This document shows, in pieces, positions 15,651 to 23,803 of a stretch of DNA of 54,195 nucleotides. The notes beneath the pieces are model-generated. The model had not been told where the DNA came from and did not search any database. It worked only from the letters and a program-made list of their open reading frames with translations. A program made the position numbers and the translations under genes. Source of the DNA: an uncultured Lachnospiraceae bacterium (GTDB lineage Bacteria > Bacillota > Clostridia > Lachnospirales > Lachnospiraceae); assembly GCA_902783375.1 (NCBI GenBank), contig CACZQN010000058.1, positions 1 through 54,195 of the forward strand. Reading direction: 5' to 3'. How positions within the stretch are numbered: position 1 is the stretch's first letter; each line of letters starts with the position of its first letter.

Positions 15651-16605
15651 CCTGGCCTCCCGTAATATGTTTGAAGCGAAATGGATTGACGTCCGCGCAT
15701 CCGCCTGCGCGCAGGGCCTCATCCAGAATCCCCGCTGCCTGCCGGAACCATTCCATGCACCAGAGCGGATCCCTGCCGGTACACTCCTTCTCATATTCCT
15801 CAAGCAGGCCCAGGACAAACAGGTCTGTCGCTGCGCCGCCGGGCTGGCGGTGTGTCTCTGTCAGCGGCAGATAGCCGAGTATCTGGAGCCATTCGTTCAG
15901 GAGCTTCCGGGTGACAAATGGCATGCCGAGCACCAGGAGGTGGCGGATCATCGTGCTGCGCGAGACTTCACAGGTCAGCTTCATCTCTCTTGTAAACTGG
16001 AATTCATAGCTGCGGGTATCCAGATGCGTGAGCATCTCCCCATTTCCCTTGCGCGTGCGGGACCCCAGATAGCGGACGGCATGGCTGCAGTAGATATAGC
16101 GAAGGTTCTGCCACGGCAGCGTTCCCGGTGCGCACATGGCCAGCAGTTCTTCGGGTCTCTGCTTGTCGAGGAACTCCTGCTGCAGCCGGACGAGCAGTGC
16201 GTGCCGCTCCCTGTAGAGCGGATCCTCCACATCCTCCGGGCCAAAGCAGCGGTCGGCGCGGTCAAACCAGGCTGTCATCAGATACCGCTCCTCGGCCGGA
16301 TCCAGCTGCAGTGCCCTGCCGAATGCTTCGCAGACTTCCCGGTTCTTCGGATAGTGCTTCGCGGTTCGCCAGAACCGGATCTTCAGGACCGCAGAAGGGG
16401 CAGGCGCTTCCTCGCCCGTCATCGTTTTGTACAGACGCAGATCCCCCTCGCCGCGGTTCTTCAGGCCATTCTCCGCGAGATATCGCCCGAATCGTTCTGC
16501 GAGCCAGATGTCCTCCTCCCGCTTCTCCTCCGAGCGCGTCAGATCAATCACCCGCTCAGCCAGACCGGTCAGGCTCTTTTTGCTCAGCTGAATCTCTTCT
16601 CTCAT
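15631..16605 (-). CDS. XRE-like protein, partner of the STAND ATPase
   Basis: A helical protein of about 324 residues. The segment at about 60-110 (LKIRFWRTAKHYPKNREV, followed by FGRALQLDPAEERYLM) has the look of the second half of an XRE helix-turn-helix domain. The rest is alpha-helical without recognisable motifs. It directly precedes and overlaps the STAND gene, so it may be its DNA-binding or effector partner. The start is uncertain: 16605 follows GGGGACAAGG, while 16617 and 16641 are in-frame alternatives. An initiation at 16671 is rejected because it would fall inside the terminator hairpin of the preceding operon. I do not recognise the family. Confidence 0.65.
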   Translation of the reverse strand: MREEIQLSKKSLTGLAERVIDLTRSEEKREEDIWLAERFGRYLAENGLKNRGEGDLRLYKTMTGEEAPAPSAVLKIRFWRTAKHYPKNREVCEAFGRALQLDPAEERYLMTAWFDRADRCFGPEDVEDPLYRERHALLVRLQQEFLDKQRPEELLAMCAPGTLPWQNLRYIYCSHAVRYLGSRTRKGNGEMLTHLDTRSYEFQFTREMKLTCEVSRSTMIRHLLVLGMPFVTRKLLNEWLQILGYLPLTETHRQPGGAATDLFVLGLLEEYEKECTGRDPLWCMEWFRQAAGILDEALRAGGCADVNPFRFKHITGGQDVRDRI

Positions 16606-16650
16606 CCTTGTCCCCATCCCGGGATCACCATCGTTCTGCATCCCGATATT

Positions 16651-16678
16651 TAAAAACCTGCCGGTGCGCACCGGCAGG
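16651..16678 (-). terminator. Intrinsic terminator ending the 19-kb minus-strand gene cluster
   Basis: A perfect 22-base palindrome (CCTGCCGGTGC and its complement, 16657-16678), followed on the minus strand by TTTTTA. It separates the large cluster (16699-35689) from the STAND operon. Confidence 0.85.
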
Positions 16679-16698
16679 CATCCTTTGATTCTCTTTCT

Positions 16699-18144
16699 TC
16701 AGAAATATCCCATGGAGTGGATGTTTCCGCCATTTCCTGCATCCTTCTTGTCTTTCATCCACTGGTTGATCAGCCGGACCGTGCGCTCCACGCCGATCCG
16801 GTTATCCGCCAGAATCTGCGACTTCACTCCGGCGCTCTCTTTCAGATAAGCCGCCGCCTGCTGCCGGTAGCGGTCCGCCGCCGCGATCAGCAGTTCGTCC
16901 GGGCAGTGCATCTCTTCCGCCGAGAGCATCCCATACACCGCGAGCCGCAGCAGGATGCCTTCTGCAAACGCGCCGCCTTCCTGTACCATTTCCTCCAGCA
17001 GCTGGATCTGTCCCGTCTCCCGTAGGGTCTTCACCAGGGAAGGCACCAGCAGATAGGGCCGCTTCTTCTTCGGATAGAGAACCTCCGGGAGCGCGGCATA
17101 TAGCCTGATTTCCCGGAGCCGGTCCAGAAGATCCGGGTCCGTCTCCGTCCCCTTCTTCATCCGCTCCCAGAGGATCGCAAGGCCCTTCCCATAGCTGAGA
17201 GACTCCTCGATCTGTGACACATTTCCTGTTCCGGTCTCATCCGGTTCCGCTGCGTCCTTCAAATAACCGGACCAATCTGCCTCCCCGGCATGCCGGAACG
17301 TGTCCGCCACTTCGAGAATCCGCGCCGGGCTGTCCTCCCCGAACAGTTCCATGAACGCCGCTTCACTCTCCCGGTCCGCCGTCAGAATTGCAAAGCTGTT
17401 CAGAAGCTTCTTCTTCTGGTGGAGGATCCTGCGCCAGATCCAATCTGCCCGCTGGTCCTTTTTCGTGTAGAGCGGCAGTTCCGGCTTCAGATCCTGGTGT
17501 CCGCGGCTGCTGCACCAGCGGACCCCAGCCAGCGTCCTCCAACGGTTCAGCCGCCGAAGCCGGCCGGCATCCTCCCCCGCGATCACCAGATCGCGCTCCT
17601 GCTCGATGGCCTGCCGCATGTGCTGCAGCCATATGAGATCCTGCCGGCTTACCTCCCGCAGTTCTTCCGGCTCCGGGACACTCCGAAGCTTCTCCGCATT
17701 TCTCCTGATCTGACGCTCCCGCCGCTCCCGTTCCCGCAGGCGAAAGCCCCGGATCCGGAGTGTGTTGTAGCGCTGCAGCATGATGCAGTAGAGGTTCAGA
17801 ATGATGTAGACCACGATCAGGATCTTCCATACACCGGGTCTGTCATCAAATGTCAGCAGAATGATGCCGCAGAGAATCAGCGAGAGAATCGCGACCAGAT
17901 GAATCAGGCCATTGAAATACAGATAGGCCCGATGCCGGTCGATCCCCTTCTCGGAGTATTGCCGGATGTGATAGTTGCTGTGGGTCCCGCCGTCTTTTCT
18001 GTGTTTGATCCGTTCCAGCAGAAAACAGGCTTTCTGAAACCACCGGATTCCAAGAAGACGGTACAGCCGGATCTCTGCCCTCTCGCTCCGGCGAAGCGTA
18101 TCACTTGCTGTTCCATCCATCTTCTTTTCCATGAATCCTTTCAT
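16699..18144 (-). CDS. Membrane protein with two TM helices and a long soluble tail
   Basis: A 481-residue protein. Residues about 50-120 contain two membrane helices (LIHLVAILSLILCGIILL and ILIVVYIILNLYCIML), followed by QRYNTLR. This arrangement resembles the short membrane domain of proteins annotated as glycosyl-4,4'-diaponeurosporenoate acyltransferase (CrtO-like). A highly basic, charged helix (RLRERERRERQIRR) and a long helical cytosolic region follow. There are no enzyme motifs I can name. The start at 18144 lies 8 bases after the stop of the DedA-like gene, with GAAAGGG before it. 18132 is an equally possible start. It is the last gene of the cluster before the terminator. Confidence 0.65.
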   Translation of the reverse strand: MKGFMEKKMDGTASDTLRRSERAEIRLYRLLGIRWFQKACFLLERIKHRKDGGTHSNYHIRQYSEKGIDRHRAYLYFNGLIHLVAILSLILCGIILLTFDDRPGVWKILIVVYIILNLYCIMLQRYNTLRIRGFRLRERERRERQIRRNAEKLRSVPEPEELREVSRQDLIWLQHMRQAIEQERDLVIAGEDAGRLRRLNRWRTLAGVRWCSSRGHQDLKPELPLYTKKDQRADWIWRRILHQKKKLLNSFAILTADRESEAAFMELFGEDSPARILEVADTFRHAGEADWSGYLKDAAEPDETGTGNVSQIEESLSYGKGLAILWERMKKGTETDPDLLDRLREIRLYAALPEVLYPKKKRPYLLVPSLVKTLRETGQIQLLEEMVQEGGAFAEGILLRLAVYGMLSAEEMHCPDELLIAAADRYRQQAAAYLKESAGVKSQILADNRIGVERTVRLINQWMKDKKDAGNGGNIHSMGYF

Positions 18145-18152
18145 GAACCCTT

Positions 18153-18755
18153 TCACGACCCGGTAAATCCGATTGCCTCCAGCCGCCCGCGGATCATGTC
18201 CCCGAGATTGCCCGGAAGCAGATCCAGATACACCGGCAGGAGATACCGGACGGCAAGCACCGAGATCGTAAATTTGATCACCTTGCCGCTCACGGCGGCG
18301 ACGGCAAAGAGCGGCCACTTCATCTTCCGTGCCCCGGCCAGCAGGCCGATCAGGTCAAACGGCAGAGGCGACAGCGCAAACAGGAACACGGTCAGCGTCG
18401 CATTTTTCTCAAGCCACGCAATCACCTTGTTCTTCGGCAGCCGGCTGTCATACTCCTCGCTCCAGGCGAGTCCGATCCGGCCGCACAGATAGGCCACCTG
18501 CTCCCCGATGCCGGCCCCGATTCCGCCTGCCAGGATGCAGAGGAATGGATTCAGAGTCAGGGAAGCCGTCAGCACGATCAGCGTCGAGCTGGTCGGCAGC
18601 ATGATGGCCGCATTGGAAATCAGGCACGAGATCAGAATGCCGCCATATCCCAGTGCCGGTGCCTTTTGCAGCTGTTCACGGAACAGCAGATACGGCAGAG
18701 ACAGCAGGATCGCAGCGGCAAGTCCGCCCAGTGCCAGCAGGATTTTTTTCTTCAT
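18153..18755 (-). CDS. DedA/VTT-domain membrane protein
   Basis: A 200-residue integral membrane protein with about five membrane segments. It shows the VTT (SNARE-associated Golgi) pattern: GGIGAGIGEQVAYLCGR with the typical glycines, glutamate and tyrosine, and later FALSPLPFDLIGLLAG followed by ISVLAVRYL. Family members act in lipid (C55-P, phosphatidylethanolamine) flipping or proton-dependent membrane homeostasis. The gene sits 19 bases downstream of the Sel1 gene and runs into the next gene. Its role in the cluster is unclear. Confidence 0.8.
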   Translation of the reverse strand: MKKKILLALGGLAAAILLSLPYLLFREQLQKAPALGYGGILISCLISNAAIMLPTSSTLIVLTASLTLNPFLCILAGGIGAGIGEQVAYLCGRIGLAWSEEYDSRLPKNKVIAWLEKNATLTVFLFALSPLPFDLIGLLAGARKMKWPLFAVAAVSGKVIKFTISVLAVRYLLPVYLDLLPGNLGDMIRGRLEAIGFTGS

Positions 18756-18774
18756 ATGCTAACGCTATATCCGA

Positions 18775-19767
18775 TCACGATGAACCACAGACGCACATGA
18801 GTCCGAGCGCTCCGACCGCAAGCACAATCACGGCATAGAGTACTTTTCCGATCAGGGTCACGACCGTCATCAGGAACGGTGCTACTGTCAGCAACGCGAG
18901 TGGCACGGCAACGGCCGGCAGATATTTCAGCAGTCCCAACGGGATGCGCTTGCTCAGGAACATCATCAGGAGACCGACCAGTACGCCAACAATCAGGCCG
19001 GATATAAGCAGGAGCGCGATGATCAGCCTTCCGTCACCCGGCAGGTTCGTGAGCCGGTCCGCAGCCGGTTTCTGATCCCAAAAGGCTCTCTCGAGCAGGT
19101 AACCGGAAAGCAGACCTACAATCGCATAAATGACAACCAGGACAGTCGGGCTGCTGCGGTGATAGTGGAATTCAACACCTTCCTTTGTGATCTCGGTGTC
19201 CTTTGCCTCCGTGATGGCCAGTCTCCGCAGATCAAAGCTCAGGCTCGGTGCCAGTTTCTCAAGGCTGCCCGCACGCAGATCCGCATCCAGGAGTCCTGTC
19301 TCTTCTCTTGTAAAGCTCTTCGCATCCTCGCGGATGGTTGCCCCGAGCATCCTGGAATCTGAAAATGACTTCCAGGTTTCCACTGCCTTCTCGTACCCAA
19401 GATCCTTTGCCTTTGCCAGCCAGGAATCTGCCTCATCCAGATTTGCGGTACAGCCGACGCCGATGCTCAGGTTCTGGAACAGCTTGTACATGGACTCTGC
19501 ATCTCCGGCCTCTGCTCCCTTGCGGAAGTACTCCGTTGATGCCTTGTCGTCCTTCGCAACACCTGTCCCGTACGCATAGCACATCCCGAGCTGCCTTGCC
19601 GCCTCTCCATTTCCCAGCTCTGCTGCTTTCTGGAACCAGGCGACAGCACTCTTTTCGTCAATGTCGCAGTCGGTCCCGGATAGAAGGTGTTTCCCGCACT
19701 CGACCATCGCATTGACATCTCCGGCATTTGCGCTTTCATAAAGTTTTTCCATTACCGGTGAACTCAT
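18775..19767 (-). CDS. Sel1-repeat protein with C-terminal membrane domain
   Basis: A 330-residue protein. Residues about 6-130 form Sel1-like repeats (AVAWFQKAAELGNGEAA, then ASTEYFRKGAEAGDAES), which bind partner proteins. After a linker (about 135-210), four hydrophobic segments follow (about 215-325), ending in CVCGSS. Sel1 repeats are predicted to face the cytosol. The start at 19767 has GGAGAGGAG upstream. It follows the HerA-like gene by 47 bases, across a small palindrome, so it may be a regulated extension of the operon. Confidence 0.75.
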   Translation of the reverse strand: MSSPVMEKLYESANAGDVNAMVECGKHLLSGTDCDIDEKSAVAWFQKAAELGNGEAARQLGMCYAYGTGVAKDDKASTEYFRKGAEAGDAESMYKLFQNLSIGVGCTANLDEADSWLAKAKDLGYEKAVETWKSFSDSRMLGATIREDAKSFTREETGLLDADLRAGSLEKLAPSLSFDLRRLAITEAKDTEITKEGVEFHYHRSSPTVLVVIYAIVGLLSGYLLERAFWDQKPAADRLTNLPGDGRLIIALLLISGLIVGVLVGLLMMFLSKRIPLGLLKYLPAVAVPLALLTVAPFLMTVVTLIGKVLYAVIVLAVGALGLMCVCGSS

Positions 19768-19799
19768 GACCTGTCTTCTCCTCTCCTGTTATTGATTGT

Positions 19800-19816
19800 A
19801 ACTGTTCAGAACAGTT
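19800..19816. promoter_or_regulatory. 17-bp perfect palindrome between HerA-like and Sel1 genes
   Basis: AACTGTTCAGAACAGTT overlaps the stop codon of the HerA-like gene. It could be an operator for an internal promoter or a weak hairpin. No T-run follows. Confidence 0.4.
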
Positions 19817-22592
19817 ATACCTCTTTCCAATGTATCTTTTCACGTTCCGGAACGCTTGAGAGAAGAATCCGCTTCTGCTTCATCTGCTCCCGGTACTGCT
19901 CTTTCATCCGGTAACCGTGTTGTTCCATTTCTGCTTCCAGTTCCTCCGTGCCGCGCTTGTAGCGGATGACTTCTGCCGTCACCAGCTTCCGGAACTGCAT
20001 GCGGAACTGTTCTGCCGCAGGATCACTTCCGAACGATCCGGCGGTCTCGAAGATCACTGCAAATGGGGAATAGTATGCGTAGACCGCTGTACAGAGTTCC
20101 CCGGCTTCTTTGATCACCCCTGCAAATCTGCTGCGCAGGTCGGCGGACAGTTCCCGGATCTTCTTCTGGAGCTGTGCCTTTCCTGCGGAGCCTTCCTCAT
20201 ACTGTGCGAGGCTTTCTGTGAGGCGCTGGTAGCCCGCCAGGCCTTCAAAGAACGCTGTCCGGTAGCCTGTGATCTTTTCCCACCGTTCCTTCCAGCCCGC
20301 CGATGTGATCGTAAAGGATGCCATCAGGTTCCGGTGGTAGTTCTCCGAATCTCCCATGTGCTTCAGGATCATCGCGTCATCGAGATTCCCCTCTTTTGCT
20401 TCAAAATAAGGGATCTGCACCTCAAAGGGCTTTAAGAGCGGCTCATAGCTTACCAGCGCATGGCCTGGTGTAAAGACCGCCATCTTCTCGAGCTGATCGG
20501 GATTGGCGGACATCGTCCCACCGAGCAGTTCCCGGTCATCCTGGGCCGTGATCCTAAGGCCGATCTTCAGGGAAGTGTTCTTGATGACTTCCGGTGCCAT
20601 CGCCGTCGGCAGCTGGTCGGCAATCACGATGCCCTCTCCCAGGGCACGGACTTCGGCGAGCATCTTGACGATGTAGGCCGTCGCCGCACTCTTCGGATCC
20701 GCATCCTCGCCGCTCTTCGGCTGTGCAACCGGACCGATCAGGTTGTGGGCTTCCTCGAGGAACATCACATGCCGCGGCTTGCCGCCCCAGGCCTTTTTAT
20801 CATAATTTTCAACTTTCAGCGTCTCACGGATCAGCGTCGCGATCAGCAGCGTCATGTAGTTCGCCGGGTCCGTTCCAAGGGATTCCAGCTCCACGATCGC
20901 CGACCGCCTGATCCACTCCTCGGCGGGAACCGTCGAGTGCGGGACGTCGAAGATATCCCCCATTTCTCTGGTCATCAGGGATCCGATTCGGACCTGGAGT
21001 GCGGATTTCAGGTTGCTCTTGATCTCCGGCGCATAGTCGGAATGATCCAGCCGCTCCTCCAGTTTCCGGTACAGCTCGCTCATCGTCGGATAGGAGAGCT
21101 GCCCCTGGTTGACCATGTTGTGGGTCCAGTTATGGTCACGGTAGACATCCTCTACCGATTTATCAAGCAGGAAGGGCATCGGCGGTTCCAGATTAAAGGC
21201 CCCGTCGAAGACCGCCAGCAGATTCCGGATATGTTCCGCCAGCGTCATCCCTTTCGGAAATTCAAATGGATTGATGTGCAGCGGGAACCGTGTGTACGCG
21301 CTTGGCGAAAACAGTTCCATATCCTGCATATCCGGCAATGTTGCCATCACCCGGTACTCGTGCTTTGCCGGTTCAAGGACCAGCACCGGAATACCGTGCT
21401 TTGCATGCATCTCATGAATCAGGTGCATCATGCTGTTCGTCTTACCGGAACCGGGCACACCTGCAAGAAATGCATGTTTCGAGAGATTCTCGAGCGGGAA
21501 CTCGATCAGGTGCCGGTCGGGATCCTCCCCGAGCGTCAGCCCCCGGACTGTGAGATCCGGCAGCGTCTCCTTCGGGGTCTCGATCGTCTCGCCCGGATAG
21601 AGCGCCGGCAGGATGCCGAACGGAACCATCTCATCCAGCAGATACAGCTGGGAAAGATAATTCAGGCTCTGCGGTGCATCATCCATCGCCAGATACCGGA
21701 AGGTTCCTGCGTGAATCTGTGAGAAACTCATCCCCTCCGTCGGCCGCAGGGTGTGATCACCTTCGGACAGCGCCTCCGATGCCGCCGCATCGAGGATATA
21801 GCCTGCATGCCGGTAGTCATCCGACAGCACCTGGATATCACAGACAAAATGCGGGTTCGCCGCCAGCGACTCCAGGAGGTCATTGTAGTAGTGCAGCGCG
21901 TCATCTGCATTTTCATCCTTCGCGCCCATGCCGGCACCCGTCGCACTGATGCTGACCTTGGCTCTGGTCAAGGCGCGCAGCCGCGGGATGACGTAAGACA
22001 GTGTTTCTTCCAGCGTAACCGCCATGTCTACCGGGTAAGCGGACAGGACATACAGGCAGGGCTTGCCGATGGCATCCATGAGCTTTGCCATGTCATAGAG
22101 CCTGGCCTCCGAATTCATCTCCCACTCGCTGACCGTGTAGTAGCGCTCGCTGCTGCCGGGATCAAGCGGGCGGCTCTGCCGCTCCTTACGGATCAGATGG
22201 ACGCTATAGCGGTACGGATAGAGGATATTCGGTCCCGGATAGTAGCCTTTGTCCGGCCGGCCCGGATTCTTCGGGGCTCCGGCCTCATGTAATTCGTAAA
22301 ATGGAGAGAGTGGCGAGGATGCGATCATCTCCCGCAGGTAAGTGGTCTCCTTCGTATCGGCCGTGTCGAACCGGATTCCGATCCGCAGCCGCTTTCCTTT
22401 TTCCCTCTGCGGATCATATTCATAGAACAGGTGAAATGCATCCTGTTCCGCGAGCAGTCCTCGCCGGTTCATCTGCCGCCAGAAGGTCTTGTGGTGGGCC
22501 AGGACTCCGCTGACGCCGCTCTGGTCAAGACTGGAATACTTGGCGAGCGTCAGGTCCGGAACCTGCTCCAGGATATAATATGTCGATTCCAT
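19815..22592 (-). CDS. HerA/DUF87-type ATPase
   Basis: A 925-residue ATPase of the FtsK-HerA superfamily. Residues 1-350 form an N-terminal region without recognised motifs. Walker A is AGVPGSGKTNS (Lys about 384), Walker B is VMFLEEAHN (about 609-616), and a sensor-like RITAQDDRELLGG follows with the typical region MAVFTPGHALVSYEP. The C-terminus (about 760-925) is a charged helical region rich in Lys/Glu. HerA-like proteins form hexameric rings that pump DNA or act with nucleases, but no nuclease gene is adjacent here. The start at 22592 has AAAAGG about 12 bases upstream. It is the second FtsK/HerA-class motor of the cluster. Confidence 0.85.
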   Translation of the reverse strand: MESTYYILEQVPDLTLAKYSSLDQSGVSGVLAHHKTFWRQMNRRGLLAEQDAFHLFYEYDPQREKGKRLRIGIRFDTADTKETTYLREMIASSPLSPFYELHEAGAPKNPGRPDKGYYPGPNILYPYRYSVHLIRKERQSRPLDPGSSERYYTVSEWEMNSEARLYDMAKLMDAIGKPCLYVLSAYPVDMAVTLEETLSYVIPRLRALTRAKVSISATGAGMGAKDENADDALHYYNDLLESLAANPHFVCDIQVLSDDYRHAGYILDAAASEALSEGDHTLRPTEGMSFSQIHAGTFRYLAMDDAPQSLNYLSQLYLLDEMVPFGILPALYPGETIETPKETLPDLTVRGLTLGEDPDRHLIEFPLENLSKHAFLAGVPGSGKTNSMMHLIHEMHAKHGIPVLVLEPAKHEYRVMATLPDMQDMELFSPSAYTRFPLHINPFEFPKGMTLAEHIRNLLAVFDGAFNLEPPMPFLLDKSVEDVYRDHNWTHNMVNQGQLSYPTMSELYRKLEERLDHSDYAPEIKSNLKSALQVRIGSLMTREMGDIFDVPHSTVPAEEWIRRSAIVELESLGTDPANYMTLLIATLIRETLKVENYDKKAWGGKPRHVMFLEEAHNLIGPVAQPKSGEDADPKSAATAYIVKMLAEVRALGEGIVIADQLPTAMAPEVIKNTSLKIGLRITAQDDRELLGGTMSANPDQLEKMAVFTPGHALVSYEPLLKPFEVQIPYFEAKEGNLDDAMILKHMGDSENYHRNLMASFTITSAGWKERWEKITGYRTAFFEGLAGYQRLTESLAQYEEGSAGKAQLQKKIRELSADLRSRFAGVIKEAGELCTAVYAYYSPFAVIFETAGSFGSDPAAEQFRMQFRKLVTAEVIRYKRGTEELEAEMEQHGYRMKEQYREQMKQKRILLSSVPEREKIHWKEV

Positions 22593-22621
22593 CGTGGTTT
22601 ATGCCTTTTCCCGGAAAAATA

Positions 22622-23104
22622 TCAGCTCTGGATCTCGGACAGCTGATCTTCAAATTCACTTTCTGCTTCTTCGATGGACTCGATCGCCTCATCGGAGGAT
22701 TCACCAAAGCCATCCGCTGTCTCGTGCGCCTCAGATGCCGCTCCTTCGGCGCTGCTGCCGAATTCCGATTGATCCGCAACTTCCTCGAAACTCTCTGCTG
22801 CTTCCTCACTCAGATCCTGCTGTTCGAGTGCTTCATCGCTTGCATCGGATGCAATATCGCTGGCAGCATCCATGGAAGACTTCACCGCGCTCTCCATATC
22901 ATCCGTGGCTTCATCGATTGCCGCGTCATGGGCCACATCGATTGCATCCAGGATATTATCGTCGATATTCCGCGGGATTCCATCGAGAATATCCTTCACC
23001 TGCGTGATGTCCTCCAGATCCCTCTGCCCCATCTCAATCGCTTCTTCATGCGATTCCTGCGCTTCCCGGACTCTTTCTCTTACGGATTCCAGCTTTGTCC
23101 CCAT
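22622..23104 (-). CDS. Very acidic helical protein of the cluster
   Basis: A 160-residue protein almost entirely composed of Asp, Glu, Ala and Ser, predicted to be all helical and strongly acidic. It starts MGTKLESVRERVREAQ and ends in EFEDQLSEIQS. It has no signal peptide, membrane segment, WXG motif or cysteines. CAGGAGCG precedes the start, and the gene lies 6 bases from its upstream neighbour. It could be a DNA mimic, a scaffold or a substrate of the motors. I do not recognise it. Confidence 0.72.
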   Translation of the reverse strand: MGTKLESVRERVREAQESHEEAIEMGQRDLEDITQVKDILDGIPRNIDDNILDAIDVAHDAAIDEATDDMESAVKSSMDAASDIASDASDEALEQQDLSEEAAESFEEVADQSEFGSSAEGAASEAHETADGFGESSDEAIESIEEAESEFEDQLSEIQS

Positions 23105-23110
23105 ACCTGA

Positions 23111-23791
23111 TCATCGCTCCTGTTCATAATCTATATTCTGCGTCTTCGACTGTGTCGCTCCTTCAATTGTATTGATTTCATACCGGATCTGATCGCTGAA
23201 CCTGTCGCAATCCTGCATGACGTTCTCATAGGTTGCCTTACTTTTTCCGGCTTCACTGGTTGCCCCGGATACAGGACGGCCAAAGTTAATCCGCTCCGCA
23301 AAGGTCAGATCTTCACTTCTCTTCAAAATTTCGCTCCGGCGTTTTTCGGCCTCCTGCTTCATCTTTTCGAGCATCGTTATGAATGTATTCAGTGCCCTGA
23401 CCCTGTTCTCCAGATCGTCATTCAGTTCCTGGATCTTTTTCTTCCTGGCCTGCATCTGTCTGGCCAGTTCTTCCTGCCTTTTTTCCAGTGCAGCAATCTC
23501 TGCACGCACAGAAGCAAGCCGTCTCCTGAGGGATGCAATGTCCGCAGCAGCATCATCGTCATCATCATTGTTACTCGCAGATGCAATCTCGGCATTCAGA
23601 TCAGCCTCCTCGGCGCGCCGATTATCTATCGTGATGTTGTTACCGTTCATTTCTCTGCCATCGCATGCCTGATCATCTTCTTCTTTTTCTTTCAGCTTTC
23701 GCATATATTCAGCATCCGAGATTGACTTTGTGACGTATGGTGTCTTGCTATTCAGTTCTTCCTTGAACGCTTCTGCATTATCTCCTGACAT
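23111..23791 (-). CDS. Coiled-coil protein of the cluster
   Basis: A 226-residue protein with a disordered, acidic N-terminal part (an NDDDDDAA run at about 75-82), then a long coiled coil (about 85-160) with heptad pattern (LRRRLASVRAEIAALEKRQ). The C-terminal part is soluble and polar. It lies between the AAA+ gene and the acidic protein with gaps of 12 and 6 bases, so it is part of the same transcript. A scaffold or adaptor role is inferred. Confidence 0.72.
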   Translation of the reverse strand: MSGDNAEAFKEELNSKTPYVTKSISDAEYMRKLKEKEEDDQACDGREMNGNNITIDNRRAEEADLNAEIASASNNDDDDDAAADIASLRRRLASVRAEIAALEKRQEELARQMQARKKKIQELNDDLENRVRALNTFITMLEKMKQEAEKRRSEILKRSEDLTFAERINFGRPVSGATSEAGKSKATYENVMQDCDRFSDQIRYEINTIEGATQSKTQNIDYEQER

Positions 23792-23803
23792 CTCTCCACC
23801 TCA

